The notes: generated by a model not told the origin, from the letters alone. A stretch of 35,720 nucleotides of DNA from an uncultured Phenylobacterium sp. (GCF_902826855.1 NZ_CADEGK010000001.1:50825-86544), one strand, 5' to 3'; shown: positions 19,739 through 28,202, counted from the stretch's first letter. Numbers and translations: made by a program.

Positions 19739-21914
19739 GAACGGGAACCGCGCGAAGGGTGAAGCGGAAGATCGTGCCGCCGCCCGGATTCGGTTCCGCG
19801 GAAATGCGGCCGCCGTGAGCCTCCACGATGGTGCGGGAGATCGACAGGCCGACGCCCATGCCCTCGTGCTTGGTGGTCACGAACGGCTGAAACAGGCGCG
19901 AAGCGACCTCTTTGCTGATCCCGGAGCCGGTGTCGGCGATCGAGATCTCGACCATGTCGTCCAGGACGTTTCGCGCCGCCACCAGCAACTCGCGCTTTGG
20001 ACGGTCCGCCATGGCCTCGACGGCGTTGCGCATGAGATTGAGCGCCACCTGCTGGATCTGCACCTTGTCGACGAGGACCATGTCGACGGAGGGCGCGATG
20101 TCGTAGCGCAGCCTGATGCCTCGATCCTTGGCGCCGACCATCGCCAGCGCCCCGGCTTCCTCGAGCAACTGGGGCAGGCTTTCGATCCGCCGCTCGGTCT
20201 CCCCCTTGGAGACGAAGTCGCGCAGACGGCGGATGATGTCGCCAGCGCGGAACATCTGCTCGCCCGCGACGGCCAGGGCATCCTTGATCATGGGAACGTC
20301 GATCGGCGTGTGGTCGAGCAGTCGCAGGGAGCCCTGCACATAGTTGGCGGTGGCCGACAGCGGCTGGTTCAGTTCATGGGCCAGCGCCGAGGCCATCTCG
20401 CCCATGGCGGAGAGGCGCGAGACATGGGCCAGCTCCGACTGGACACCCTGAAAACGCCGCTCGGCATCCTGACGCTCGGTCAGATCGCGCACGAAGCCGG
20501 TGAAGAAGCGGCGGTCGCCGGTGCGCATCTCGCCGACCGAGAGCTCCATCGGGAAGGTCGAACCGTCCTTGCGTTCTCCCACCACGACGCGGCCGATGCC
20601 GATGATCCGCCGCTCGCCGGTCCTCAGATAGCGGGTCAGGTAGCCATCGTGGCCGTCCCGGTACGGATTTGGCATCAGCACGTTGACGTTTCGGCCAATA
20701 ACCTCGTGGGCGTCCCAGCCGAACTGCATCTGCGCCGCGGCGCTGAACGACTGGATGCTGCCCCGCTCGTCGATGACGATCATGGCGTCGGGCACGGAGT
20801 CGAGGATCGACTGGAGGTGGGCTTCGCGCGCCTTCAGGTCGGCGATCGACTCGGCGAGGGCCTGACGCGTCGCGTAGGCATCGGTCGCCTCGGTGGTCAG
20901 CCCGCCGAGTCCGACGATGGCGCCAGCGGCGTCGCGCAGGGGAAACTTCGTCGTACGGAAGTGGCGCGAGACGCCGTCCGGCGTCGTGTAATCCAGTTCC
21001 AGGGTCTGGGGCTCGCCGGTCGCCAGGACATGGTGGTCGGAAGCGATGGTCGCTTCGACGACGTGAGAGCGCTCTGCAAGGTCTTCGTTGCGCCGACCGA
21101 CGATCTCCTCCCACGGTCGTCCGATCAGGCGCGCCGCAGCCGGGTTGACGTAGACGAAGCGGCCCTCCAGATCCTTGGCGTAGATCGCATCCGGAGACGC
21201 CGCGCCGATGCCTTCCAGGAGGGAGGATGCGCGGCGGACCTCGGCTTCGAACTGGGACAGCGTCTGCGTCGCTTCCGCCAGCGCCGCCTCTATCGAGCGC
21301 CGCCGCCATACGACCGTCGCCACGACCAGAGCGCCCGATAGGAAGCCCAACATCACAGCGCCCATCGCGAGGAGCAGCGAGGCCTGCCGGTTGGCCTCGG
21401 CCGCGGCCCGATACGCCATCATGCTTTGACGCTCGGCGGACCGGAAGGCGATCATCTGCAGCCGTGCCTGGTCGAGCGCGTCGAGATCCTGTCTGTCGGC
21501 GACATAACGCCGAACCAGGCCTTCGATCCGGCGGATAGGGGCGGTCCCGCCGCCGGTCGCGCTCGCCAGGGCCACCCAGTCGGCGAGCCGCGTATCGACG
21601 TCCCGCAAGGGGGCGCGGAGCGGCTCGGAAGCCGTGGCGTCGCTCTGCGGGCCTAGCGTCCGTCTGTGCCGTTCCAGTTCGTTCATGGCGAGCACGACGC
21701 CGTCTGCGGCGCCGATCCGGGCGAGCGCGCGCCCGACGCGCGCCTCGGTGGCTCGGTCCCGGGCGGCCAGACTCAAAAGCCCTGCCGCCGCCGTCGCCAG
21801 CAGGGCGGTCGCAACGCCAAGGGCGACGACGACGCGCGCCCAACTTGCCCGCCTTGGTGCAGTGCTATGCGTGCCGGACTTGTCATGGCGGCGTGGCAAC
21901 GGCCTAGCCTTCAT
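19713..21914 (-). CDS. fixL: Membrane-anchored haem-PAS oxygen-sensing histidine kinase
   Basis: FixL is active when oxygen leaves its haem and then phosphorylates FixJ. Numbered from ATG 21914 (733 residues): two membrane helices (about 26-50 and 179-203) enclose a helical periplasmic stretch, a first PAS (about 232-347) follows, then a second PAS with the FixL haem pocket. The block [20 protein letters not shown] carries haem ligand H422, and R442 in IIGIGR lies 20 residues later, the same spacing as H200 and R220 in Bradyrhizobium FixL. The H-box is [16 protein letters not shown] (His513), followed by an ATPase domain with [16 protein letters not shown] and GMGVGLSIS. The frame also opens at ATG 21968; I prefer 21914 because AGGCGAGAAG precedes it, whereas nothing suitable precedes 21968. 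Confidence 0.93.
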   Translation of the reverse strand: MKARPLPRRHDKSGTHSTAPRRASWARVVVALGVATALLATAAAGLLSLAARDRATEARVGRALARIGAADGVVLAMNELERHRRTLGPQSDATASEPLRAPLRDVDTRLADWVALASATGGGTAPIRRIEGLVRRYVADRQDLDALDQARLQMIAFRSAERQSMMAYRAAAEANRQASLLLAMGAVMLGFLSGALVVATVVWRRRSIEAALAEATQTLSQFEAEVRRASSLLEGIGAASPDAIYAKDLEGRFVYVNPAAARLIGRPWEEIVGRRNEDLAERSHVVEATIASDHHVLATGEPQTLELDYTTPDGVSRHFRTTKFPLRDAAGAIVGLGGLTTEATDAYATRQALAESIADLKAREAHLQSILDSVPDAMIVIDERGSIQSFSAAAQMQFGWDAHEVIGRNVNVLMPNPYRDGHDGYLTRYLRTGERRIIGIGRVVVGERKDGSTFPMELSVGEMRTGDRRFFTGFVRDLTERQDAERRFQGVQSELAHVSRLSAMGEMASALAHELNQPLSATANYVQGSLRLLDHTPIDVPMIKDALAVAGEQMFRAGDIIRRLRDFVSKGETERRIESLPQLLEEAGALAMVGAKDRGIRLRYDIAPSVDMVLVDKVQIQQVALNLMRNAVEAMADRPKRELLVAARNVLDDMVEISIADTGSGISKEVASRLFQPFVTTKHEGMGVGLSISRTIVEAHGGRISAEPNPGGGTIFRFTLRAVPVHELEGDLA

Positions 21915-21928
21915 CTTCTCGCCTGGGT

Positions 21929-21942
21929 TGTCGGATCCGACA
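21929..21942. promoter_or_regulatory. 14-bp perfect palindrome just upstream of fixL
   Basis: TGTCGGATCCGACA is its own reverse complement. It lies 15-28 bases upstream of the preferred fixL start, where a bound protein would block initiation. If translation instead starts at 21968 it would lie inside the coding region. It could be chance at this GC content, since CGGATCCG cores are common. No binding protein is known. Confidence 0.4.
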
Positions 21943-22093
21943 CCCCGACAGGCCGAGTCGTAGGACATTTTTTAGCGGCCGGGTAGGTATTCAGGTCGGG
22001 AATCGTTGTCGTCGTTGCGGACGGTTCCCCGCCTGGTCCGATGCCCAAGACGTCGCTCGGCCAAACTGCGCAATTATAGGTAGAGTGGTCGCC

Positions 22094-22111
22094 TATTCGT
22101 GTGCACGAATA
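22094..22111. promoter_or_regulatory. Inverted repeat, 8-bp arms with 2-bp centre
   Basis: TATTCGTG and CACGAATA are exact reverse complements separated by TG. A two-base centre is too short for an RNA loop, so this looks like a protein dimer site. It lies about 180 bases upstream of both flanking genes in the divergent fixL/receiver gap. The regulator is unknown. Confidence 0.5.
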
Positions 22112-22125
22112 CAGCGGCCGCCGGG

Positions 22126-22145
22126 CGTACGTATTTCTACCTACG
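22126..22145. promoter_or_regulatory. FixJ-like candidate dyad
   Basis: CGTACGTA-TTTC-TACCTACG is a 20-bp dyad whose arms match at 7 of 8 positions. It resembles, from memory, the general form of rhizobial FixJ sites (a GTA-x-GTA arm, a TTTC-like centre and a TAC arm). It sits 145 bases before the receiver ATG at 22291, and its GCGTACGTA word recurs before the next receiver gene. Binding by FixJ is inference. Confidence 0.45.
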
Positions 22146-22148
22146 TTA

Positions 22149-22163
22149 CAGTACGAAGTACTG
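22149..22163. promoter_or_regulatory. Inverted repeat, 6-bp arms with 3-bp centre
   Basis: CAGTAC and GTACTG are exact reverse complements around GAA, three bases after the FixJ-like dyad. The two sites share GTAC cores, so they may be neighbouring sites for the same or a related regulator. The short length leaves room for chance. Confidence 0.4.
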
Positions 22164-22290
22164 GAAAGCAGCCTCTGCCGTTAGGGTTTCCGAAGGGTAG
22201 GCGCTGTCGCCCCCTCATGCATAGACGTGTGCGGCCCCGCCAGTCTGAGCCGCGTGATTGCGACACTTCCGTGACCGTAAGGGTTGAGTG

Positions 22291-22677
22291 ATGCGTCACC
22301 CGGCAGACGGCAAGTATGGACGGCCCGTGATCCTCCTTGTGGAAGATGATGCGGCCCTGGGCCCCGCCCTGCAGTTCTCGCTCCAGGTTGAAGGCTATCG
22401 CGTCGAGCTCATGGGCCACGCCGAGGCCCTGCTGGAACGGACGCTGCCCGAGGAACCGTTCGCCATCGTCACTGATCTGAATCTGCCGGGTCTGTCGGGG
22501 ATCGAGGCGCTGGAGGCATTGCGCCGGCGTGACGTCAGGGCGCCGGCCATCCTGCTCACCAGCCAACCGACGCGCCGCCTGGGCGCCCGCGCCGCGCAGG
22601 CTGGGGTCATGGTTTTGGAGAAGCCGATCCTGAGCGACCGGCTGGCGCATGCGCTCAAGGCCCTGTGGCGCGACTGA
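22291..22677 (+). CDS. Stand-alone receiver-domain protein divergent from fixL
   Basis: This 128-residue protein is a single receiver domain without output. It has LLVEDDAA (acidic pocket), D62 in IVTDLNLPG, T90 in ILLTSQ and K111 in VLEKPI, so it should be phosphorylatable. It has no cysteines, so it cannot be a cysteine-ligated iron-sulfur FixT. A GTG directly precedes ATG 22291; the ATG is preferred, with TAAGGG eight bases before it. Its receiver resembles the FixJ subgroup (Leu-Pro after the Asp), and its position opposite fixL behind a FixJ-like dyad suggests it either competes for FixL phosphate or is a target of FixJ. The function is not established. Confidence 0.9.
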   Translation: MRHPADGKYGRPVILLVEDDAALGPALQFSLQVEGYRVELMGHAEALLERTLPEEPFAIVTDLNLPGLSGIEALEALRRRDVRAPAILLTSQPTRRLGARAAQAGVMVLEKPILSDRLAHALKALWRD

Positions 22678-22696
22678 GCCGGTTCTCGGGGATCGT

Positions 22697-22706
22697 GCGT
22701 ACGTAC
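22697..22706. promoter_or_regulatory. GTACGTAC element before the second divergent receiver gene
   Basis: GCGTACGTA (22697-22705), containing the 8-bp palindrome GTACGTAC, repeats the nine bases found in the dyad at 22126-22145. Here it stands about 100 bases before ATG 22804. A shared word upstream of two neighbouring receiver genes suggests one regulator. The second half of the dyad is not conserved here. Confidence 0.4.
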
Positions 22707-22803
22707 TGACCCCAAGGTGACGCTGGGCCTGCGGGCTGGTGACATCCGTGGGGACTGATCGACCGCTCCACAACGGCGGCCGGGTCTAAAGGGGGGCCAT
22801 CAG

Positions 22804-23229
22804 ATGCCAACTGTCCTGATCATCGAGGATGACGCCAGCCTGCGCGCGGTCATAGCCTCGACCTTCACGAGAATGGGCTACAGGACGCGTGTCGGCGAAG
22901 ACGGCGCCGCCGGACTGGCGCTCTTCGCGACCGAACCCGCCGACCTCGTCATCACGGATATCTATATGCCGCGGATGGACGGCATCGAGGTGATCATGGC
23001 GCTGCGGCGGCAAGCTCGTGTCCCGGCGATCATTGCAATGTCCGAAAGCGGCCGCGGGTGCGCGCCGGACCTCTTGAACGCAGCCACTGTGCTGGGCGCC
23101 GACGCGGCCCTGCGGAAGCCGCTCAGCGTGTCCGCCCTCTTGCGGCTCGGCGGCGAGCTGCTGGAAGCGCGAGCGACGGAGGCCGCCCGCAGGCGCGGCA
23201 TGCAGTTTGTCCGCGAGGCCGCCGCCTAG
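22804..23229 (+). CDS. Stand-alone receiver-domain protein
   Basis: This 141-residue receiver protein has no output domain. The pocket is LIIEDDAS with D52 in VITDIYMPRMDG, S80 in the usual Thr/Ser position (IIAMSES) and K105 in LRKPLS. A helical tail (about 117-141, rich in Ala, Arg and Glu) extends beyond the receiver and may serve for contacts. ATG 22804 follows AGGGGGG. It lies 126 bases after the previous receiver on the same strand and carries its own upstream GCGTACGTA word. It is probably part of the same low-oxygen signalling cluster by position, but the partner kinase could equally lie elsewhere. Confidence 0.9.
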   Translation: MPTVLIIEDDASLRAVIASTFTRMGYRTRVGEDGAAGLALFATEPADLVITDIYMPRMDGIEVIMALRRQARVPAIIAMSESGRGCAPDLLNAATVLGADAALRKPLSVSALLRLGGELLEARATEAARRRGMQFVREAAA

Positions 23230-23283
23230 CGTTGCGGTCTGGGCGATCGATGGTCACGTGCTCGGGAGGCGACCGACCCAGGG

Positions 23284-24054
23284 CTAGGTCAGCAGGTCGA
23301 CCGCCTGCCAAGTGGCCAGCGCCGTCACCAGGACGCCCACCACCCAGGTCAGCGCGCGTAACGGCAGAACCTTGGTCACGTACCCCGCAACGGGCGCGGC
23401 GATGATCCCGCCGCCGATAAGTCCGGCCAGCGACCAGGCGAGGCCGCGTAGGCCCTGTGTCTCCCAGTGTCCACTGAGCAGGGCGACCAGGAAGGCGGCC
23501 GAGGTGGCTGCGGCCATGAACACCTCGGCGGCGTTGGTCGATCCGATGGCCTTGCGGGGCTCGGCTCCAGCGCCCATCAGCGAGCTGGTCACCACGGGGC
23601 CCCATCCGCCACCGCCGATGGCGTCCATGAAGCCGCCGATCAGGCCCAGCGGGAACGGCATGCGCCAGGAGAACACCCTCGGGGGCGCCTGGCGCCAGGC
23701 GCGATGCAGGATCACCAGGCCCATCAGGAACAGCCAGCCCACCACATACGGTTTGACGACCTTGCCGTCGATCGAGGTCAGGACGTAGGCGCCCAGCACG
23801 CCGCCGATCACACCCCCGGCGGCCAGCAGGCCCAGCAGGCGGAAATCTACGTTTCGATGGTAGATGTGCGAGGCCCCGGAAGCGGCGCCGGTGAACACCT
23901 TGGCCGCATGCACGGCGGCAGAGGCGTTGGCCGGGCTGACACCGAAGCTCAGCAGAACGGTGGTCGAGATGACGCCGTAGGCCATGCCCAGGGCGCCGTC
24001 GATGATCTGGGCGAGGAAACCGACGGCCGCGTAGAGCCAGAAATCTGCTGTCAT
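23284..24054 (-). CDS. TSUP (TauE/SafE) family membrane exporter
   Basis: This 256-residue integral membrane protein has about eight hydrophobic helices arranged as two related halves, as in the TSUP family of sulfite, sulfoacetate and other organic-anion exporters. The characteristic Gly-rich segments are visible: FLAQIIDGALGMAYGVIS in the first half and GLIGGFMDAIGGGGWGPV in the second, followed by KAIGSTNAAEVF. ATG 24054 has an AGGG eight to twelve bases upstream. It converges on the receiver gene at 22804 and is separated from efp by 179 bases in which I see only a near-direct repeat (AGAAGCTGCG and AAAAGCTGCG). No sulfur-metabolism gene is adjacent, so the substrate is open. Confidence 0.92.
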   Translation of the reverse strand: MTADFWLYAAVGFLAQIIDGALGMAYGVISTTVLLSFGVSPANASAAVHAAKVFTGAASGASHIYHRNVDFRLLGLLAAGGVIGGVLGAYVLTSIDGKVVKPYVVGWLFLMGLVILHRAWRQAPPRVFSWRMPFPLGLIGGFMDAIGGGGWGPVVTSSLMGAGAEPRKAIGSTNAAEVFMAAATSAAFLVALLSGHWETQGLRGLAWSLAGLIGGGIIAAPVAGYVTKVLPLRALTWVVGVLVTALATWQAVDLLT

Positions 24055-24233
24055 TGCGCGGCCCTGTTACGGCTCAGCCATGGCCCCCGTCCAGCGTAGA
24101 AGCTGCGGGCCCGGCGCCAGAAAAGCTGCGAACCCCGGGCGATACACGGCGTTCGCAGAACGTGGTCGTCGAACAATGTTTCTGAATTGAAATGGCGTCG
24201 CGGGCCCAGCGACTCGGCGCGGGCGGGCCGGGT

Positions 24234-24800
24234 TTAGTCCTTCGCCCGCTCCTGATACGAGCCGTCTTCCGTCAGGATCACGATCTTGGTGCCAGGGCCG
24301 ATATAGGGCGGGATCATCGTGCGCAGGCCGTTCGAGAGGATCGCCGGCTTGTAGGAGGACGAGGCCGTCTGGCCCTTCACCGAGGGTTCGGTCTCCACCA
24401 CCTCGAAGGTCGCCAGCCGGGGCAGCTCGATGGCGATCGCCACATCGTCGTGGGTGGACAGCGTCACCGTGCAGCCGTCGGTGAGATAGGGCGCCGCATC
24501 GCCGATGATGTCCTCGGAGGCGATCAGTTGGTCGTAGGTCTCCGGGTTCATGAAGTGGAACCCTTCGGCGTCCTGATAGAGGAAGGTGTACTGCCGGTCG
24601 TCGACGATGGCGCGTTCGACCTGCTCGGTGGTGCGCCAGCGCTCCGAAACCTTCACGCCGTCGGAGATGCGGCGCATGTTCAGCTGAGTGACCGGGGTGC
24701 CCTTGCCAGGATGGATGTTCTCGGCGGTGAGCACGACGTACAGCTTGCCGTCCATGTCGACGACGGAGCCCTTGCGGAGCGAGCTGGCGATGACCTTCAC
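24234..24800 (-). CDS. efp: Elongation factor P (GTG start)
   Basis: EF-P binds ribosomes stalled at proline stretches and promotes peptide bond formation. The product has 188 residues, the same length as E. coli EF-P, with the three-domain fold. Domain I carries the loop IHPGKGTP, in which K33 is the position beta-lysylated in enterobacteria. It begins [18 protein letters not shown], so translation starts at a GTG (24800); the frame is open far upstream, but that sequence is the antisense of epmA. The GTG has only a weak GAGG upstream. epmA is divergent 126 bases away and epmB follows in that operon direction, so this EF-P is almost certainly of the lysylated type. Confidence 0.96.
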   Translation of the reverse strand: MKVIASSLRKGSVVDMDGKLYVVLTAENIHPGKGTPVTQLNMRRISDGVKVSERWRTTEQVERAIVDDRQYTFLYQDAEGFHFMNPETYDQLIASEDIIGDAAPYLTDGCTVTLSTHDDVAIAIELPRLATFEVVETEPSVKGQTASSSYKPAILSNGLRTMIPPYIGPGTKIVILTEDGSYQERAKD

Positions 24801-24926
24801 GGGATGACCTCGGCGATGCGGCGGAGCGCGCGGCAGGGCCGCTTGCGATTCCGCTGATGAAATTTCCAGTGGCGCCCCTATAGCGATTGGCGCCGAAATC
24901 TCCAGCCCCCCAACGCGTCGCAGTCC

Positions 24927-25940
24927 ATGTCCGAGCCTACAGAGACCCCTTGGTGGTCGCCGCAGAAGCGTCCTGATCGTGCGCCGTTCCTGGCCGCACG
25001 CAACCGTATCCTGCGGGCCGTGCGCGATTGGTTCGAGCACCAGGACATCGTCGAGGTCGAGACCGCGTCCCTGCAGGTATCCCCCGGCAATGAGACGCAC
25101 CTGCACGCCTTCGCCACCGAGGCGATCGGACCCGACGGCACACGCGCGCCGTTCTACCTGCACACCTCGCCAGAGTTCGCCTGCAAGAAGCTGTTGGCCT
25201 CGGGCGAGCCCGCGATCTTCACCCTGGCCAGGGTGTGGCGCAACCGCGAGCGCGGGCCGCTGCATCATCCGGAATTCACGATGCTCGAGTGGTATCGGGC
25301 GGGCGCGAGCTACGAGACCCTGATGGTCGACTGCGCGGCGCTGCTGGGCACGGCGGCGGAAGCGGCGCGAACACGCAAGCTCACGTTCCGGGGCATCGAG
25401 GTCGATCCGTTCGCCCCACCCGAGCGGACGACCGTGGCCGAGGCGTTCGAGCGCCACGCCGGCATCGACCTGTTCGGCGACCTGCCGGCGCAGGCGGCGG
25501 CGAAGGGCATCCGGATCGCGGCGGACGACACCTGGGGCGATGTTTTCAGCCGCATCATGGTGGAGAAGGTGGAGCCGAACCTGGGCCACGGACGGGCGAC
25601 CATCCTCTGCGAATACCCCGCCTCGCAGGCGGCGCTCGCCCGCCCCAAGGCCGCCGACCCGCGGGTGGCGGAGCGGTTCGAGCTCTATGCCTGCGGCGTT
25701 GAGCTGGCCAACTGCTTCGGCGAGCTTACCGACGCCACCGAACAGCGCCGCCGCTTCGAGCACGAGATGGCGGAAAAGGCGCGACTCTACGGCGAGCGCT
25801 ATCCCATCGACGAGGATTTCCTGGCAGCCCTGGCCCTGATGCCCACGGCCAGCGGCGGCGCCCTGGGCTTCGATCGGCTGGTCATGCTGGCGACGGGCGC
25901 AAGCCGCATCGAGCAGGTGCTTTGGACGCCGGTGGCTTGA
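24927..25940 (+). CDS. epmA: EF-P lysyltransferase EpmA (PoxA/GenX)
   Basis: EpmA is a class II lysyl-tRNA-synthetase-like enzyme that attaches (R)-beta-lysine to EF-P instead of to tRNA. The 337-residue protein lacks the N-terminal anticodon-binding domain of LysRS and keeps the catalytic core: [16 protein letters not shown], the motif 2 region [18 protein letters not shown] and motif 3 [12 protein letters not shown]. It is divergent from efp, its substrate. No good ribosome site precedes ATG 24927, but the residues before the core ([18 protein letters not shown]) match the family start. The next gene starts 56 bases later on the same strand. Confidence 0.96.
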   Translation: MSEPTETPWWSPQKRPDRAPFLAARNRILRAVRDWFEHQDIVEVETASLQVSPGNETHLHAFATEAIGPDGTRAPFYLHTSPEFACKKLLASGEPAIFTLARVWRNRERGPLHHPEFTMLEWYRAGASYETLMVDCAALLGTAAEAARTRKLTFRGIEVDPFAPPERTTVAEAFERHAGIDLFGDLPAQAAAKGIRIAADDTWGDVFSRIMVEKVEPNLGHGRATILCEYPASQAALARPKAADPRVAERFELYACGVELANCFGELTDATEQRRRFEHEMAEKARLYGERYPIDEDFLAALALMPTASGGALGFDRLVMLATGASRIEQVLWTPVA

Positions 25941-25996
25941 GACACTCGATCCGACCGGCCTAAGGTCACGCTACCGTTCGGCTCGGAGACGTCCTG

Positions 25997-26914
25997 ATGT
26001 TCCGCATCCTCGCAGTCGCCTTGGGCGCGCTGCTGCTCGCCACCCCGGCATGCGCCGCCATGGTCCCGTTCCCCGCAGGGTTTCGTACCCAGGAGATCAC
26101 CACTAACGGAGCCACGATCCACGTCCGCGTGGGCGGTAAAGGCCCCGCGGTCGTGCTGCTGCACGGCTATGGCGAGACCGGCGACATGTGGGCGCCGCTG
26201 GCCGCGGACCTGGCCCGGGACCACACCGTCGTCGTCCCCGACCTGCGCGGCCTGGGCCTCTCTTCCAAGCCTGCGGGCGGATACGACAAGAAGACCCAGG
26301 CCGGCGACGTGGCCGGCGTGCTGGACGCATTGAAGATCGCCAAAGCCGACCTGGTCACGCACGATATCGGCAACATGGTGGGCTACGCGTTCGCCGCTAT
26401 GCACCGCGATCGGGTCACGAAGTTCGTGCTGATCGACGCGCCGCTGCCAGGCGTGGGCCCCTGGGAGGAAATCCTTCGGAATCCGCTGCTGTGGCACTTC
26501 CGGTTCGGTGGGCCGGACATGGAGCGGCTGGTGGCGGGTCGTGAGCGCATCTACCTGGACCGCTTCTGGAACGAGTTCTCGGCCAACCCGGCTCGGTTCG
26601 ACGAGGCTTCGCGCCGGCACTACGCCGCCCTCTATGCCCGGCCGGGGGCGATGCATGCCGGCTTCGAGCAATTCCACGCCTTCGACCAGGATGCGGCCGA
26701 CAACAAGGGGTTCGTGGCGCAGGGCAAGCTCTCGATGCCCGTGCTGGCGCTGGGCGGCGAGAAATCCTTCGGGCTGACGATGGCCCAGGTGATGGGGTTC
26801 GCCGCCAGCAATGTGAAGGGTGAAGTCGTGCCGGACTCGGGCCACTGGATCATGGAGGAGAACCCGGAGGCGACCACGGCGCTCGTGAGGACGTTCCTCG
26901 ACGCGAACCCCTGA
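25997..26914 (+). CDS. Exported alpha/beta hydrolase (epoxide hydrolase / dehalogenase type)
   Basis: This 305-residue hydrolase lies between epmA and epmB. A signal peptide ends at about residue 21 (LLLATPACAAM). The alpha/beta fold shows the oxyanion motif LLHGYGETGDMW, PDLRGLGLSSKP, and a nucleophile elbow THDIGNMVGYAF with Asp at 123 in place of Ser, as in epoxide hydrolases and haloalkane dehalogenases. The catalytic His is in PDSGHWIMEENPEA near residue 280. An Asp nucleophile and a cap domain with GPWEEILRNPLLWHF favour the epoxide-hydrolase type. Export means it cannot act on cytoplasmic EF-P, so a shared pathway with its neighbours is unlikely and co-transcription may be incidental. 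Confidence 0.9.
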   Translation: MFRILAVALGALLLATPACAAMVPFPAGFRTQEITTNGATIHVRVGGKGPAVVLLHGYGETGDMWAPLAADLARDHTVVVPDLRGLGLSSKPAGGYDKKTQAGDVAGVLDALKIAKADLVTHDIGNMVGYAFAAMHRDRVTKFVLIDAPLPGVGPWEEILRNPLLWHFRFGGPDMERLVAGRERIYLDRFWNEFSANPARFDEASRRHYAALYARPGAMHAGFEQFHAFDQDAADNKGFVAQGKLSMPVLALGGEKSFGLTMAQVMGFAASNVKGEVVPDSGHWIMEENPEATTALVRTFLDANP

Positions 26915-26974
26915 GCACGCACGCCACGGGATGACGGATGAAAACGCGCGAACGCTGGGGTAAGGCAGCGCGCG

Positions 26975-28003
26975 ATGACAGCCGCTCGAACTCTCAAGAC
27001 CGCCGACGAACTGGCCCGTGCCGGCCTGGTCGCCCGCGAAGACCTGGCGGTGCTGGAACGGGTGGCCGCCCGCTACGCCGTGGCGATCACGCCGGCGGTG
27101 GCGGAGGCGATCGGCGATCCGGAGGGGCCGATCGGGCGTCAGTTCGTGCCCACCGCCGCCGAGCTTGTCCAATCGCCGGAGGAGTCCGCCGATCCGATCG
27201 GAGATGACGCCCACAGTCCGGTGGAAGGCATCGTGCACCGCTATGCCGACCGGGTGCTGCTGAAGGCCAACCACGCCTGCGCGGTGTACTGCCGGTTCTG
27301 CTTCCGGCGCGAGATGGTGGGGCCGGACGGCGTGCGCCCGCTGGGCGCGAAACAGCTGGACGCGGCGATGGCGTACATCGCCGGCGATACGGCGATCTGG
27401 GAGGTGATCGTCACAGGCGGCGATCCGTTGATCCTCTCGCCGCGGCGGCTGCGCGACCTGATGGTCCGGCTGGGGCGGATCGAGCACGTGAAGGTGGTGC
27501 GCTTCCACACCCGAGTCCCGGCTGTCGACCCGGCGCGGATCACGCCGGAGCTGGTCGCCGCCCTGAAGGCCCCGGGCAAAACCACCTGGGTTGGCCTGCA
27601 TGCCAACCATCCCGAGGAGCTGACGCCCGCGGTCGAAGCCGCCTGCGCCCGCATCCTCGACGCCGGCATCCCGATGGTCAGTCAGAGCGTGCTGCTGAAG
27701 GGCGTCAACGATGATCCGGCCACGCTGGAGACGCTGATGCGCCGGTTCGTGGAACTGCGGATCAAGCCCTACTACTTGCACCACGCCGATCTGGCGCCGG
27801 GCACGGGCCACTTCCGCACCACCCTCGGCGCGGGCCAGGCGCTGATGGCGGACCTGCGCGGTCGCGTCTCGGGCATGTGCCAGCCGACCTATGTGCTCGA
27901 CATCCCCGGCGGCCACGGCAAGTCCCCCGTGGGGCCATGCTATTTCGGCGACGGGCAGGTCACTGATCCGCAAGGAAAAAGCCACGCTTACCCGCCTGGC
28001 TGA
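26975..28003 (+). CDS. epmB: Lysine 2,3-aminomutase EpmB for EF-P modification
   Basis: EpmB is a radical-SAM and PLP enzyme that converts (S)-alpha-lysine to (R)-beta-lysine, the substrate EpmA uses on EF-P. The 342-residue protein has the iron-sulfur motif CAVYCRFCFR (C102, C106, C109), the PLP lysine K316 in DIPGGHGKSP, and the aminomutase blocks VIVTGGDPLIL and KPYYLHHADL. It is shorter than clostridial lysine 2,3-aminomutase, which fits the EpmB subgroup. It lies 60 bases after the hydrolase and about 1 kb after epmA on the same strand. With efp and epmA in the same 3.8 kb the EpmB identification is strong; a free-lysine aminomutase is the alternative. Confidence 0.94.
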   Translation: MTAARTLKTADELARAGLVAREDLAVLERVAARYAVAITPAVAEAIGDPEGPIGRQFVPTAAELVQSPEESADPIGDDAHSPVEGIVHRYADRVLLKANHACAVYCRFCFRREMVGPDGVRPLGAKQLDAAMAYIAGDTAIWEVIVTGGDPLILSPRRLRDLMVRLGRIEHVKVVRFHTRVPAVDPARITPELVAALKAPGKTTWVGLHANHPEELTPAVEAACARILDAGIPMVSQSVLLKGVNDDPATLETLMRRFVELRIKPYYLHHADLAPGTGHFRTTLGAGQALMADLRGRVSGMCQPTYVLDIPGGHGKSPVGPCYFGDGQVTDPQGKSHAYPPG

Positions 28004-28023
28004 GACATGGGCTGTGGCGTCCG

Positions 28024-28044
28024 GGTGACAGTGGGACTGTCACC
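28024..28044 (+). terminator. Hairpin downstream of epmB
   Basis: GGTGACAGT and ACTGTCACC form a perfect 9-bp stem around GGG, 21 bases after the epmB stop. No T-run follows. A second, weaker stem (GCGGG/CCCGC, 28050-28067) lies next to it. The remainder of the 200-base gap to the next gene shows nothing I can identify. Confidence 0.5.
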
Positions 28045-28202
28045 GCAGGGCGGGACCTCGAACCCGCTAGGCGAAATCGCCACTTGAGCGTTCATCTCCA
28101 GGTCAGCAGGTTGCGTAGATACCTGCGCGGTCCGGCCTGCGCCGGATGCAACAGTGAGGGCTGGGTATAGGTATGGTCAGGCAAGGCTCGCGGGGCGAAC
28201 GC

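Larger units (their letters stand above)
21915..22290. other. 376-bp divergent control region between fixL and a receiver gene
   Basis: This gap separates fixL (minus) from the receiver gene at 22291 (plus). I see no coding potential: the short frames in it have no family features and no ribosome sites. It is locally richer in A and T than its surroundings (for example CAATTATAGG at 22071-22080) and holds four dyad sequences, listed separately. It must contain promoters for both directions, but I cannot place -35 and -10 elements with confidence. No FixK/Fnr box of the TTGA-N6-TCAA type was found. Confidence 0.6.

Noticed and set aside
22085-22291. A 68-codon plus-strand frame in the fixL/receiver gap
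   Set aside because: It has no ribosome site, no family features and runs over the dyad sequences; the region looks regulatory.
24054-24234. Possible promoter or FixK box between the TSUP gene and efp
   Set aside because: TTGA at about 24187 has no matching TCAA half at the required spacing; the near-direct repeat AGAAGCTGCG/AAAAGCTGCG is short and may be chance.
24801-25763. An N-terminal extension of efp of about 320 codons
   Set aside because: The extension is the antisense of epmA; the EF-P family sequence begins exactly at GTG 24800 and gives the normal length of 188 residues.
25799-27985. A 728-codon open frame antisense to the hydrolase and epmB
   Set aside because: Both plus-strand genes have clear catalytic motifs; the antisense translation is rich in His, Arg and Gln with no recognisable domain.
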